DNA from: Thiothrix nivea DSM 5205
GTDB taxonomy: Bacteria; Pseudomonadota; Gammaproteobacteria; Thiotrichales; Thiotrichaceae
NCBI RefSeq assembly: GCF_000260135.1
Contig: NZ_JH651384.1
Coordinates: forward strand, 1,863,693 to 1,927,692
DNA: 64,000 nt
Direction of reading: 5' to 3'
Positions 19,001-26,507 of the stretch are shown piece by piece. Below the pieces are notes generated by a model. That model made no database searches. It worked only from the letters and a program-made list of their open reading frames with translations, and had not been told where the DNA came from. The first letter of the stretch is position 1; the number at the start of each line of letters is the position of its first letter. The translations under genes were made by a program, and so were the position numbers.

Positions 19001-19068
19001 TTGGTGGTTTGGTGAAAGAACTGATGATGAAAAAGATATATGGGCGACTGAATGAGCGGGACTCATAG
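16048..19068 (+). CDS. hsdR: Type I restriction enzyme endonuclease/translocase subunit HsdR
   Basis: A 1006-residue motor and nuclease subunit. The N-terminal nuclease domain carries the Glu-Leu-Lys of a PD-(D/E)xK site near residues 151-153, followed by a Gln-x3-Tyr-like segment. The helicase part has the Walker A segment Ser-Ala-Gly-Ser-Gly-Lys-Ser near 303 and the Asp-Glu-Ala-His box near 409. A later motif Gln-Thr-Leu-Ser-Arg-Leu-Asn-Arg (near 695) fits helicase motif VI. The C-terminal helical part binds HsdM. Length is typical. The start overlaps the previous gene by four bases. The frame is intact, so the restriction system looks functional. Confidence 0.95.
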   Translation: MNITSENTFETAIVASLLESGGYIAGDASEFSAELGMFKAEVLQFLQTTQAKQWDRLSAIHGEDISNRIIARLYKEMDLRGALDVIRNGFVDYGVRFKMAFFKPESGLNPDTLAMYEQNQLKVTRQVYYSKKNKNSVDLVLSLNGLPVATLELKNRFTGQNITHAKRQYATSRDHRELLFAFKKRALVHFAVDDEEVYMATRIDGDRTYWLPFNKGHNNGAGNPPNPAGYRSDYLWRDILAKDSWLEIIGRFIHLQVEEFEFEGYTRKKEKLIFPRFHQLDAVRKITHHAQTNGAGHNYLVQHSAGSGKSNSIAWLSYRLSGLHNDANQRIFDSVIVVTDRRVLDSQLQNTIYQFEHKSGVVQRIDKDSQQLADAIEGGANIIITTLQKFPFVIDKVGGLANRRYAVIIDEAHSSQGGEASKKMKQVLGDNATSVQEPYPKYGEGDGEEVMDSQDMVSDYIEQIDQSAAARGRQANLSFFAFTATPKYKTLAVFGYKDVEGKPQPFHLYSMRQAIEEGFILDVLQHYTTYQLYFKLCKAIEDDPKINRKKAAQAIGRFVSLHPHNLAQKTEIIIEHFRQVVAAKIGGRAKAMLVTGSRLHAKRYFEEFKRYIKLKGYGQHIKILVAFSGKVVDDNFPEGVTEPQLTGFGEKELPQKFADDEYKILIVADKYQTGFDQPLLHTMYVDKPLSGVKAVQTLSRLNRTAPGKEDTFILDFVNERQTILDSFQPYYELTTVTDEPEPNHLYDLKAKLDGQQIYLMSEVDVLARVYFDPTTQMTPRTQAQLYSYIDPAVDRYKAIDSEDSQDEFKKSLRTWTNLYAFMAQIMPFREPEFEKFYAYAKLLLTKLPKRDLAESMKLSDEVALEYYRLEKIKEGSIDLITGEDGELDGLTEAGIKCTKDEKIALSEIIDVLNERFGTEFEEADRLFFEQIETELMQDATLKVQARVNKLDTFKYAFEELFIDKLIERMDQNQEIFEKILEDQSFGGLVKELMMKKIYGRLNERDS

Positions 19069-19339
19069 CAATGCCCAACTTGGGTTTATTTGTTGCTGTC
19101 GCTGGGCACGAAAGTTGGCATCAGCGCAAGTGTTGCCCAATTTCAGCCAACGTTTTGCCAATCCTCCGGCTTTCCTCACTCGATGCAATCCCCACCTCCC
19201 CCGCAATCCGCCCCCACTGCCGGGTCGCTGAGCGCACTTCCTCCAGCATGTCCCGCCAGCCCTTGATTCCGCAGCTTTCCGCCACCCGCCGGATGTCTTT
19301 CAATTGCGGGTTGCCGCTGCCTGCAATATCGGTGGTGTG

Positions 19340-20925
19340 GTAAGCGTTCACGCCCTCTGATAGGCATTGCAGCGATTTTATAGTAAATTCACCCCATCCC
19401 AATAACGAGCCATTATCCCCTTGCCAGCCCTAGCCCACCCACTGCCGACCACCCTTGATGAAGCACATCAGCTGATCGTGCGCCAACAGGAACGGATAGC
19501 CGGGTTGGAGAAGCAAGCGGCACGGGTAGTGGTGTTGGAACAGCAAGTCGAAACGCTGCAAAAACAGCTCGAAGAACTGGTGGCCAAACTGGGCAGCAGT
19601 TCCCGCAACAGCTCCAAACCGCCGTCCTCAGACAGCCCGGAACAACGGGCAGCCCGTCCAAAACGCAAGGGGAGTGGCCGCCCGCATGGCGGGCAACCCG
19701 GCCATCCACGCCACGAACGGGCGTTATATCCCCCCGAACAAGTGACCCGCACTGAACAGTATTTCCCGGAAAGCACCTGCGCCTGTGGTGGGGCAGTGGC
19801 GGTTGACTGGGAAAACCCTTACCGCCATCAGGTCACGGACATCGCCCCTCCGCCGCCACCCGAGGTGACGGAGCACCAGTTTTACCACGGTGTCTGCCAA
19901 TCCTGCGGCAACCAACACCACAGCCAGTGGCCGGACTGGGTCCCCAGCGGGCAAATGGGTGCGGGTGTGATTGCCTGGATTGTGGTGCTGGCCGGACAGT
20001 TTCGCCTGTCGATGCGCCAAACCCAGCTCCTGTTGTGGGAAGTCTGGCAGGTGCGCTTCAGCACCGGGGCGATCAGCAAAGCGCAAGGCAAATCCATCCC
20101 GTGGATGGGGCCGCTGTACCGTCAGGTCGGTGAGCATGTGCGTGGGCAGGCGGTCTGCCATGCCGATGAAACCCGCCATTACCGTGGCACGAACACCTAC
20201 TGGTTATGGGCATTGGCGGACAACACCGTCACGTACTTCATGACCCATTACTCACGCGGCAAGGCTGCCGCCGATGCCTTGTTGGGCAGTTTTACCGGTT
20301 ATCTGGTGACAGACCACTTCAGCGGTTACGGCAATGTCCCGCCCGAACGGCGGCAACTGTGCTGGGCACACCTGATCCGGCACTTCCGCAAGATGGCCGG
20401 GCGTTGTGGCGGAGGGGGAATGGTTGGCAAACGCCTGCTGCTGATTGCCTGCGCCACCGTCCGCACCCATCACCGCTGGCAACAGCACCCCGAAGGGGCG
20501 GCACGCTACCGGCGGCGGATACTGCGCCTGCGCCGCAGCTTCCAGGCCACCCTCAGCCTGGGCGAAGCATTGGATAACTGCAAACGCACCCGCAACCAAT
20601 GCAAACATCTCCGTAAAGATGAGGCCATGTGCTGGACTTTCCTCAAGGATACACGCATTCCCCTCACCAATAACCGCGCTGAACGGGTGATCCGCCCCTA
20701 CGTGCAATGGCGTAAGACCAGTTTTGCCAGCCAGTCGGCACAAGGGGACAGGTTCCGGCCAACCGTGCTGACCGTGTTGGGGACTGCCCGGCAATTGGGG
20801 ATGGATATGGCAACCCTGATGCGCTATGTGTGCTCCCAAGGCTTGGCTCATAAGCCGGTCGCCGTGCGCTTCCCCTTGGGGCAGGTCTGTACCCGCAAAC
20901 CGCTACAAATGGCGTGAACGCTTAC
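19340..20925 (+). mobile_element. IS66-family insertion sequence, copy 1 (in hipA)
   Basis: A 1586-base element with perfect terminal inverted repeats of at least 15 bases (GTAAGCGTTCACGCC at the left end and its complement at the right). It is flanked by the 9-base direct repeat GGTGGTGTG (19331-19339 and 20926-20934). It carries one transposase gene and no tnpA/tnpB, like single-ORF IS66 relatives such as the ISBst12 group. Copy 2 at 44078-45663 has the same length and encodes the same protein in the same orientation. Confidence 0.93.
19421..20917 (+). CDS. IS66-family transposase (TnpC type), copy 1
   Basis: A 498-residue transposase. An N-terminal Leu/Gln-rich coiled coil (about 12-60) precedes the Ser-Ser-Arg-Asn-Ser-Ser-Lys-Pro-Pro-Ser-Ser-Asp segment typical of IS66 proteins. 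A Cys-x-Cys...Cys-x2-Cys zinc-binding region lies at about 119-163. The DDE core shows His-Ala-Asp-Glu-Thr (first Asp), Val-Thr-Asp-His-Phe-Ser-Gly-Tyr (second Asp) and Asn-Asn-x-Ala-Glu-Arg-x-Ile-Arg-Pro (Glu) near 420. Translation appears to start at a TTG at 19421. The gene fills the element and lies antisense to the hipA gene it interrupts. Confidence 0.93.
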   Translation: MPALAHPLPTTLDEAHQLIVRQQERIAGLEKQAARVVVLEQQVETLQKQLEELVAKLGSSSRNSSKPPSSDSPEQRAARPKRKGSGRPHGGQPGHPRHERALYPPEQVTRTEQYFPESTCACGGAVAVDWENPYRHQVTDIAPPPPPEVTEHQFYHGVCQSCGNQHHSQWPDWVPSGQMGAGVIAWIVVLAGQFRLSMRQTQLLLWEVWQVRFSTGAISKAQGKSIPWMGPLYRQVGEHVRGQAVCHADETRHYRGTNTYWLWALADNTVTYFMTHYSRGKAAADALLGSFTGYLVTDHFSGYGNVPPERRQLCWAHLIRHFRKMAGRCGGGGMVGKRLLLIACATVRTHHRWQQHPEGAARYRRRILRLRRSFQATLSLGEALDNCKRTRNQCKHLRKDEAMCWTFLKDTRIPLTNNRAERVIRPYVQWRKTSFASQSAQGDRFRPTVLTVLGTARQLGMDMATLMRYVCSQGLAHKPVAVRFPLGQVCTRKPLQMA

Positions 20926-21950
20926 GGTGGTGTGCTGGTTGTTGATGCCGCTGCTGAACGTGAGGTCAAATGCCGGTGACAATTCCCAGCCGTGTTCCCG
21001 GCGGATGAAGGCAAAATTTTTGGCGTGATCATCCTTGTTGTGGGCGAAGACGTTGAACAGCATCAGTCGGAAGGCTTTTTCCGCCTCCCTAACACTACGG
21101 GTGATGTTCCGGGTCGCGTTGATGACGGTTTCGTAACTGATGCACGGCAAACGGTGGCTGGCGTAAATATAGCCCGACAAGCTGATGACGTGATGCCGCT
21201 GGTTGCCGTCCCGGTCAAAACGACACACGGCAAAAAACTCGTCGGCAGCAGCGCCTTGCCCGACCCGCAGCAGACGACATTCCGGCATTTCCAGCCCAGC
21301 CAGTTGCGCCATGCGGGCGTAAGCCAGCTCGATGCGCCCCATTTCGGCTGGGTCTTCCCGCGCCCGGAACTTGACCATCCAGTGCGTATAACCTGCGGGT
21401 AAAGGCTGGAAACCCGACAGGCATTCATCCGCCTGTTCCGACAGCGCGACCGTTACCTTGGGGCGCGCGCCACCCGGCGAACCGCCTTGTACCTGCAACT
21501 GCTGTAAAACTTCCGGCGTTTCCCCACGCAGCAATTGTTCGGCGGATTGCGCCAAACGCGCTATGTCCACCGTGGCGGAGACATCCCTGCTATGGATTTC
21601 CGGTTCATATTCCAGCGCCCCCATTGCCCGTGAGCCGATGTAGGCGAGCCGATCCAGCGGGGTGATTTCATGCGCCTGCCAGCCGGTTTGCTGGCGGAAT
21701 GCCCGATCCATCAGCAACAGACCCCAGCCATCCGGCAGGGAGTCGTGGAACACGCCATGCACGCCGCCAAACTCCTGCGGTTGCGGGGAGAGTTGAGGTT
21801 CGGCTTGGAAAGGCAAGGTGCCGGGCGACAGGTCAAAGCCGGACTGGAGCCATGAGGAGGCGTACTGAAAATAAATCCGCCCACGCGCATCCGTACCGAG
21901 TTCACCAACCGTTGTTCCCGCGCTGTGAACGCGCAATCGGGTGATGTGTT

Positions 21951-22241
21951 TCATAAGCTCCCCCGCTGGCGTGGCCTGGCTTGCAACTCGGCAATGGATT
22001 GCGGCGGTTTTGCCGCGAACAGGGGCTGGAACGCATCCATGCAATCCAGCGCAAACGCCAGTTTCAGCAGGCTATGAAAACTGATCTGTCCGCTGGTTTC
22101 AAAGCGCTTGATGCTACCTTCGGCAACACCGGATTTTTCTGCCAGCGTGCGCCGGGTCAGGTTGGCGGCCAGACGTTGCGCCCTGGCTTGCGCGGCAACT
22201 GTTGCCAGCAGCGATTCTGGCGTTTGAAATGTAATAGGCAA
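21951..22241 (-). CDS. hipB: HipB-like antitoxin, XRE-type HTH repressor
   Basis: A 96-residue protein with a helix-turn-helix at about residues 18-65: Leu-Thr-Arg-Arg-Thr-Leu-Ala-Glu-Lys-Ser-Gly-Val-Ala-Glu-Gly-Ser-Ile-Lys-Arg-Phe-Glu, then Leu-Leu-Lys-Leu-Ala. It lies directly before hipA and overlaps it by four bases (ATGA), the standard antitoxin-toxin order. HipB proteins neutralise HipA and repress the operon. Because hipA is broken, the antitoxin may now act only as a regulator of its own promoter. An imperfect palindrome lies 33-53 bases upstream of its start. Confidence 0.85.
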   Translation of the reverse strand: MPITFQTPESLLATVAAQARAQRLAANLTRRTLAEKSGVAEGSIKRFETSGQISFHSLLKLAFALDCMDAFQPLFAAKPPQSIAELQARPRQRGSL

Positions 22242-22273
22242 TATATTAACCCCATTGCAAATTTTTCTCTTAC

Positions 22274-22294
22274 AAAGGATATTATATTACCTTT
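22274..22294. promoter_or_regulatory. Candidate HipB operator palindrome
   Basis: AAAGG (22274-22278) and CCTTT (22290-22294) form inverted arms around 11 bases of A/T. The site lies just upstream of hipB in the short gap before the PII-like gene's end. HipB-type repressors bind such palindromes over their own promoter. The assignment rests only on position and symmetry. Confidence 0.35.
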
Positions 22295-22307
22295 TAAATA
22301 AATTCGC

Positions 22308-22640
22308 CTATTCCCCGCCTTTGAATTTCACCATCCGCATGACCTGTATGTCGGAAACAAACACCACCCCGGAATGGCGACTGAAAAACGGGGTGAAACC
22401 ACCCAATATCGGTTCCACCAGTTCCGGCGGAACGGCAGCGACGATCATGATCAACAAGTCTTCCTCGTTGAACATCAGATGGCCTTCGTGAAACCCCTGC
22501 CGCCCCTTGCCGGAAAGGTTATTGATGATGGTGTAACCCTTCACTCCGGCATGGTCGAGCAGGTCGGTGGCAAATTCCTGATATTCGCCTTCCAGGATAA
22601 TTTCGAGCTTTTTCAGCGGACTGAGTGTGATGTCGTTCAT
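22308..22640 (-). CDS. PII-like signalling protein of the DAB/carboxysome operon
   Basis: A 110-residue protein of PII-like size and pattern. It opens with a Leu-x-x-Leu-Glu-Ile-Ile-Leu beta strand. It has a Gly-Tyr-Thr-Ile-Ile-Asn-Asn-Leu-Ser-Gly-Lys-Gly segment (about 34-45) where classical PII proteins carry the region before the T-loop, and ends with a strand containing Val-Val-Phe-Val-Ser. The uridylylated Tyr context of GlnB is not present. PII-like proteins in carboxysome and bicarbonate-transporter operons bind nucleotides or bicarbonate and are thought to tune carbon uptake. The ATGA overlap with the dabA stop points to DabAB or SulP as target. The exact ligand is unknown. It is the last gene of the long carbon operon. 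Confidence 0.75.
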   Translation of the reverse strand: MNDITLSPLKKLEIILEGEYQEFATDLLDHAGVKGYTIINNLSGKGRQGFHEGHLMFNEEDLLIMIVAAVPPELVEPILGGFTPFFSRHSGVVFVSDIQVMRMVKFKGGE

Positions 22641-25600
22641 GCCAGTGCTTCCTCTAACAGGGCAGGTTCGGGGGCGGAAAGCTGTTGGTGGGTTTGCCAG
22701 CTGCCATCCTCGAACAGGTGTACGGTGTGGGTTTCGGGGTCGATAACCAGCAGCCTGATCCAGGCGTTTTTCACCAGACGTTTGACGGAAATGACCCGCT
22801 CCACCGCCTGTCTCGCATGTTCAAACGGGGCTTCGATCAGGGTGACCAGGCGTACCGGCTCGTGGTAGGGCTTGCCTTTCTTGAGCACGGTCTGGGCGGG
22901 CAGGCCGGTACGCAGGTCGCTGATATTGCCGGTCATCACGCCGAAGCGCCCCGCCACGTTATGGTTGACCTTGCTGCCGCTGCCGAAACGGTCGTTATCG
23001 ACGGTGGAAAAGTAGTGTTCCATGTTGATCCACTGCCCCACCACCAGCGGGCCGGTGAGGATGTTTTCCAGCAAGCGCCGTTTGGGGTCAACCCGGTAAT
23101 CGTAGGAATGCAGAAAGGCACGCCCGTCCAGCGTTGCGTCGCTGGTCAGCCCGCGCCGCCCGATGATGAAGTAGGCGTTGCGCGACAGCCCCCATTCCGG
23201 GCGTACCTGTGACCAGTCCACCGCATTGCGTTGGGCGCATGAAAACGCAGAAGCCGGTTCGCAGCTGCTGTAAAATTCCAGCCCCAGCGTCGGTATGCGT
23301 TCCTGCGCACACAGGCGGGAAGCGGCGGTCAGGCCCTTGCGCAGCCGATCCAGATACATCAGGTGGGCAGAAGGCACCAGCTCCAGATCAATCAACTGCA
23401 CCTCGTCGGTGGTAGTGTTGTGCAGGGCAGGCACGAACCAGGTGTCATCGGGAATGTCGATGCCCTGCTCATGCAAGCGTCGGCGTACCTGCGGCTTGTT
23501 GGCCATCTGCGCCAGTACGCGCCCGCTGACCTGCCCGTGATTGCCGCCACACGCGCCGCAATCCAGCGCGGATTCATACGGGTTGTTGGCAGAGGTGCTG
23601 CCGTGCCCGACCAGCAGGACAAAGCGCGAGAAATTTTCCGTCAGGCCAATTGCCCGCAGTGCCGTGCCGACGTAGTTGGTCTGCTCGTCGAGGGTGAAGC
23701 CGATCCGCCCCAGCCGTTCCAGTTGCCACTGGGCGGAGGAGGCGTTGATGCGGTAATCGGTTTGCAGACGCTTGATAAACGTGCGCAACTTGCCTTCGCC
23801 CAGACCCAGATGTTGCAGGCATTCGCCGAGATCGGTCTGGTGGTCGAGGGCGGCTTCGCGGAGTTCGCGGATAACGGCATCGGTGACTTTTTCCGGTGCC
23901 AGCCCAAATTCCTGCTCAATCGCCTTGACGATAACCGCCCGTTGTACCGTGCGCACGATGGAATCAGCCTCGGTACGACTGAGTTTGTCCAGCAGCAAGT
24001 GGGTATGCGGATGTTCCGCGTGCAGGCGCTTACGCCAGTTGTGGTAGCCCCTGGGGGCAAGGGTCTTGCCGATCATGTCGAAGCCGAACAGCAGGCCGAT
24101 GGCTTCCACCGTGACGAATGGCGTCAGTACGGATTCCTTCAGCTCATGCACGGCATGTTCCAGCGCAGTCATGGCCGGGTCGTCCTGCACGCCGGTCGCG
24201 GCAATTTCCAGCACCAGATTTTGCGGGGTGAGGATGACCGGGCATAGATGCAATTCGCTGCCCTTACCCAGTTCCATAAAACTGAGCGGAACGCCGAAGA
24301 ATCCGGCGATGCCGAAGGTCTGGTAATCGCCGACACTTTCCAGATGGCGACGGATGCGCTCGGAACGGGTATCGATGCAGAACAGCGCCTGTGCAAACGG
24401 GCGTTTGCTAGTGGTGGCACAGGGGCGCAGGGTCACGCCATCCAGCAACCGGGTAATAGCTTTGGCTTCCATCGCACGCAGCCACATCATGCCTTCACGC
24501 TGCTCACAGGCCGACAGGGTGTCGAGCAGGGTTTGTATTTCGTCCACCGCCATCGTTGCCAGCTTGTCGTCATCACCGGCCAGTTGCGCCAGTTCCTGCA
24601 AATGTGCGGCTTGCTGGCGGGCTTCGTGCTGGCGTTTTTTCCGGGTGTAGGTGGTAAATACAGCAGCAATGTCGACAGGCTTGTTACGCAGCAGGGCGCG
24701 TTCCACCGTATTCGCCATCACAGGCAGAATCTGCCCGCTGTACAGCTCCAGCCGTAACCAGGTCTCCTGCGGGCGTTCGGTAATCATGGCTTCCAGCGCT
24801 GTGCGGGTATTCAACCGGCGTTGTAGCTTGCCGGAATTGAGCAAAGCCAGCGCCAGCGTCAGGCGGATCGCCATGAAGTCGATCAGGTCGCCGGGGTATT
24901 TCTGGTTCCAGTGGTAGCGCTTGGCGCTGGAACGCCAGCGGATGAAACCGACCCAGCCGTGCAGCCGCGCCAGTTCGCGGGTGAAATAGGCCATCCAACG
25001 CGCTTCGGGAATACCCAGCTGTGCCAGCACGTAGGCAATAATACCTTCCGGCGTGTCGGCTTCCCCCAGAATGCGGCGCACCTGGCGGGTACGTTGCACC
25101 AGCGGAATATTGTGCAACGCCAATTCCCGCCATGCCTGGAAGAAACCGTGTTCGCGCCCCGGCATTCCCCACGCTGACTGGCCTTCATCGAAAAAGTCGA
25201 GGCAGCTTTTGATCAGCAGGGTATCAAGCTCCTCGCCAAGCTGAGTACCGTACAAGGCATCGACGGCTTCGTACACCGGGCAGTCTGCAAGCAGGCGCTG
25301 GCGCAGCCGGGTTGTCAGCTTCTTCAGATCAATGCCTGCGTTCGCGTCAGGCTCCTTACCCGTCAGTACGGTGTGGATGTCGGCAGCATCCGGCAAGGTG
25401 ACAGCGGGGCTAACCGGCTGGCGGGTTTCGGTGAGCAAGGCCAGCAGCCAGCGCGGTAATGCCAGCCCGGTGGTATTTTCCCGCCCGGCCAGAAATGCAC
25501 TGATTTCAGCCGCCAGCGCGTTCCTGTCTACCTTGCCTTCGTCCAGATAAGCCTGATAGAGGCTGCGCGGCAAATAAGCCCGCCCGTGAAACAGCTTGCT

Positions 25601-25756
25601 GCCTTGTTCCACCGCTTCGGGAAAAGGCAAGTGTTCCAGCCCGTGCAGGGGGTTGTGGTGAATGAAGGTGCGCATCGGCCAGAAAAACGGGATCGGTTCC
25701 GCCGCCATGTGAATCATGGAACGGATTTTCAGGCTCATGCCCAGAAAGTTGTTCAT
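22637..25756 (-). CDS. dabA: DabA, zinc-dependent subunit of the DAB inorganic-carbon accumulation complex (DUF2309)
   Basis: A 1039-residue cytoplasmic, membrane-associated protein. With DabB it is proposed to convert CO2 to bicarbonate in one direction, driven by the cation gradient. The four zinc ligands known for the family are visible with the right spacing: Cys460 and Asp462 in Phe-Cys-Ile-Asp-Thr-Arg-Ser-Glu-Arg-Ile-Arg, and His718 and Cys733 in Gly-His-Gly-Ser-Thr...Asp-Cys-Gly-Ala-Cys-Gly. The arrangement recalls beta-carbonic anhydrases. The frame is open further upstream, but the ATG at 25756 has a GGGAGG site and overlaps the previous stop as ATGA, so it is the start. The gene overlaps the PII-like gene in the same way. 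Confidence 0.93.
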   Translation of the reverse strand: MNNFLGMSLKIRSMIHMAAEPIPFFWPMRTFIHHNPLHGLEHLPFPEAVEQGSKLFHGRAYLPRSLYQAYLDEGKVDRNALAAEISAFLAGRENTTGLALPRWLLALLTETRQPVSPAVTLPDAADIHTVLTGKEPDANAGIDLKKLTTRLRQRLLADCPVYEAVDALYGTQLGEELDTLLIKSCLDFFDEGQSAWGMPGREHGFFQAWRELALHNIPLVQRTRQVRRILGEADTPEGIIAYVLAQLGIPEARWMAYFTRELARLHGWVGFIRWRSSAKRYHWNQKYPGDLIDFMAIRLTLALALLNSGKLQRRLNTRTALEAMITERPQETWLRLELYSGQILPVMANTVERALLRNKPVDIAAVFTTYTRKKRQHEARQQAAHLQELAQLAGDDDKLATMAVDEIQTLLDTLSACEQREGMMWLRAMEAKAITRLLDGVTLRPCATTSKRPFAQALFCIDTRSERIRRHLESVGDYQTFGIAGFFGVPLSFMELGKGSELHLCPVILTPQNLVLEIAATGVQDDPAMTALEHAVHELKESVLTPFVTVEAIGLLFGFDMIGKTLAPRGYHNWRKRLHAEHPHTHLLLDKLSRTEADSIVRTVQRAVIVKAIEQEFGLAPEKVTDAVIRELREAALDHQTDLGECLQHLGLGEGKLRTFIKRLQTDYRINASSAQWQLERLGRIGFTLDEQTNYVGTALRAIGLTENFSRFVLLVGHGSTSANNPYESALDCGACGGNHGQVSGRVLAQMANKPQVRRRLHEQGIDIPDDTWFVPALHNTTTDEVQLIDLELVPSAHLMYLDRLRKGLTAASRLCAQERIPTLGLEFYSSCEPASAFSCAQRNAVDWSQVRPEWGLSRNAYFIIGRRGLTSDATLDGRAFLHSYDYRVDPKRRLLENILTGPLVVGQWINMEHYFSTVDNDRFGSGSKVNHNVAGRFGVMTGNISDLRTGLPAQTVLKKGKPYHEPVRLVTLIEAPFEHARQAVERVISVKRLVKNAWIRLLVIDPETHTVHLFEDGSWQTHQQLSAPEPALLEEALA

Positions 25757-26505
25757 GCTAAACCTCCCGTTACCAGCAAGCCTGCCAGCGCCAGCACCGC
25801 CAGAATCAGCGCAAACGCCCAACTCAGCCCCGACTGCAAATCGCTGACTTGCCCGGCCTGCTGTTCAGGCCCGACCAGCAAGCCTTGCAACAGGCGCACC
25901 CCCGCCCAGCTCCAGCTCAGCCAGGTCAGCAACATCAGCACGGCGATGAACGGGCTGGCCAGCAACAACATGTGCAGCATGGTGAAAAATGTGGGGAACA
26001 CCGGCGTAGCGATAGCCGCCAACGTACTGAACACCAGCAATCCGGAAAAACGTGGCATGATGCTGGCCAGCCCGCCGTACAAATGGGTGTAGGCTGCACC
26101 GAAGCGCTGTTCCAGCCCTACCGCCAGCAGCGCAATCAAGGTCAGTGGAATACTGAAACCCAACGCATCCGCCATCAGTAATGCCTGTTCTCCGTTAGCC
26201 AATAGCGGAAACCACAACAGACTCCATGCTGAAGTCGCCAGAAAGCCCACCCAGCCGTTCACATCCCGCTGCGTAATCAGGCGGAAGCCGTACAGCAAGG
26301 CTGTCAGTGCCGCCCACAGCAGTACCCAGCCGGGCAGTTCCTCACCCAGCAGAAAGAACAGTGCCACCCCCATTTGCGGCCAGCACAACAACAAACCGAT
26401 CCTGAGCAAGGGGTGACTAAACCGTTCCAGCAAATAATTGAACACCATGCTGAGCGGAAACAGCGGCAGGAACAAACCGATCAACAATAACGTGAATACA
26501 GACAT
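25753..26505 (-). CDS. Polytopic membrane protein of the DAB operon, unknown function
   Basis: A 250-residue protein that is hydrophobic throughout, with about six to seven predicted membrane helices. The first begins right after the start and the last fills the final 25 residues. No catalytic motif stands out. The open frame begins upstream at 26628, but that extension runs through dabB in another frame; the ATG at 26505 follows the dabB stop by two bases. Its stop overlaps the dabA start as ATGA. An unnamed membrane protein between dabB and dabA is known in some DAB operons, so it may be a third subunit or an assembly factor. That role is inference. Confidence 0.7.
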   Translation of the reverse strand: MSVFTLLLIGLFLPLFPLSMVFNYLLERFSHPLLRIGLLLCWPQMGVALFFLLGEELPGWVLLWAALTALLYGFRLITQRDVNGWVGFLATSAWSLLWFPLLANGEQALLMADALGFSIPLTLIALLAVGLEQRFGAAYTHLYGGLASIMPRFSGLLVFSTLAAIATPVFPTFFTMLHMLLLASPFIAVLMLLTWLSWSWAGVRLLQGLLVGPEQQAGQVSDLQSGLSWAFALILAVLALAGLLVTGGLA

Positions 26506-26507
26506 AC

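Larger units (their letters stand above)
19121..21954 (-). pseudogene. hipA: hipA, HipA-type Ser/Thr kinase toxin, split by an IS66-family insertion
   Basis: Two minus-strand pieces, 21954-20926 (N-terminal) and 19339-19121 (C-terminal), belong to one gene. Removing the element (1586 bases) plus one 9-base repeat leaves 1239 bases in a single frame, a 412-residue HipA. The N-terminal piece has the Gly-Gly-Ser-x-Gly-Gly-Ala-Arg-Pro-Lys phosphate-binding loop. It also has the catalytic His-Asn-Lys-Asp-Asp-His-Ala-Lys-Asn segment and Asp-Leu-Thr (metal site). HipA kinases phosphorylate targets such as glutamyl-tRNA synthetase. The break lies just after the Asp-Leu-Thr region, so the core is present but the C-terminal helical lobe is replaced by element-encoded residues. 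The gene overlaps hipB by four bases. Confidence 0.88.
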
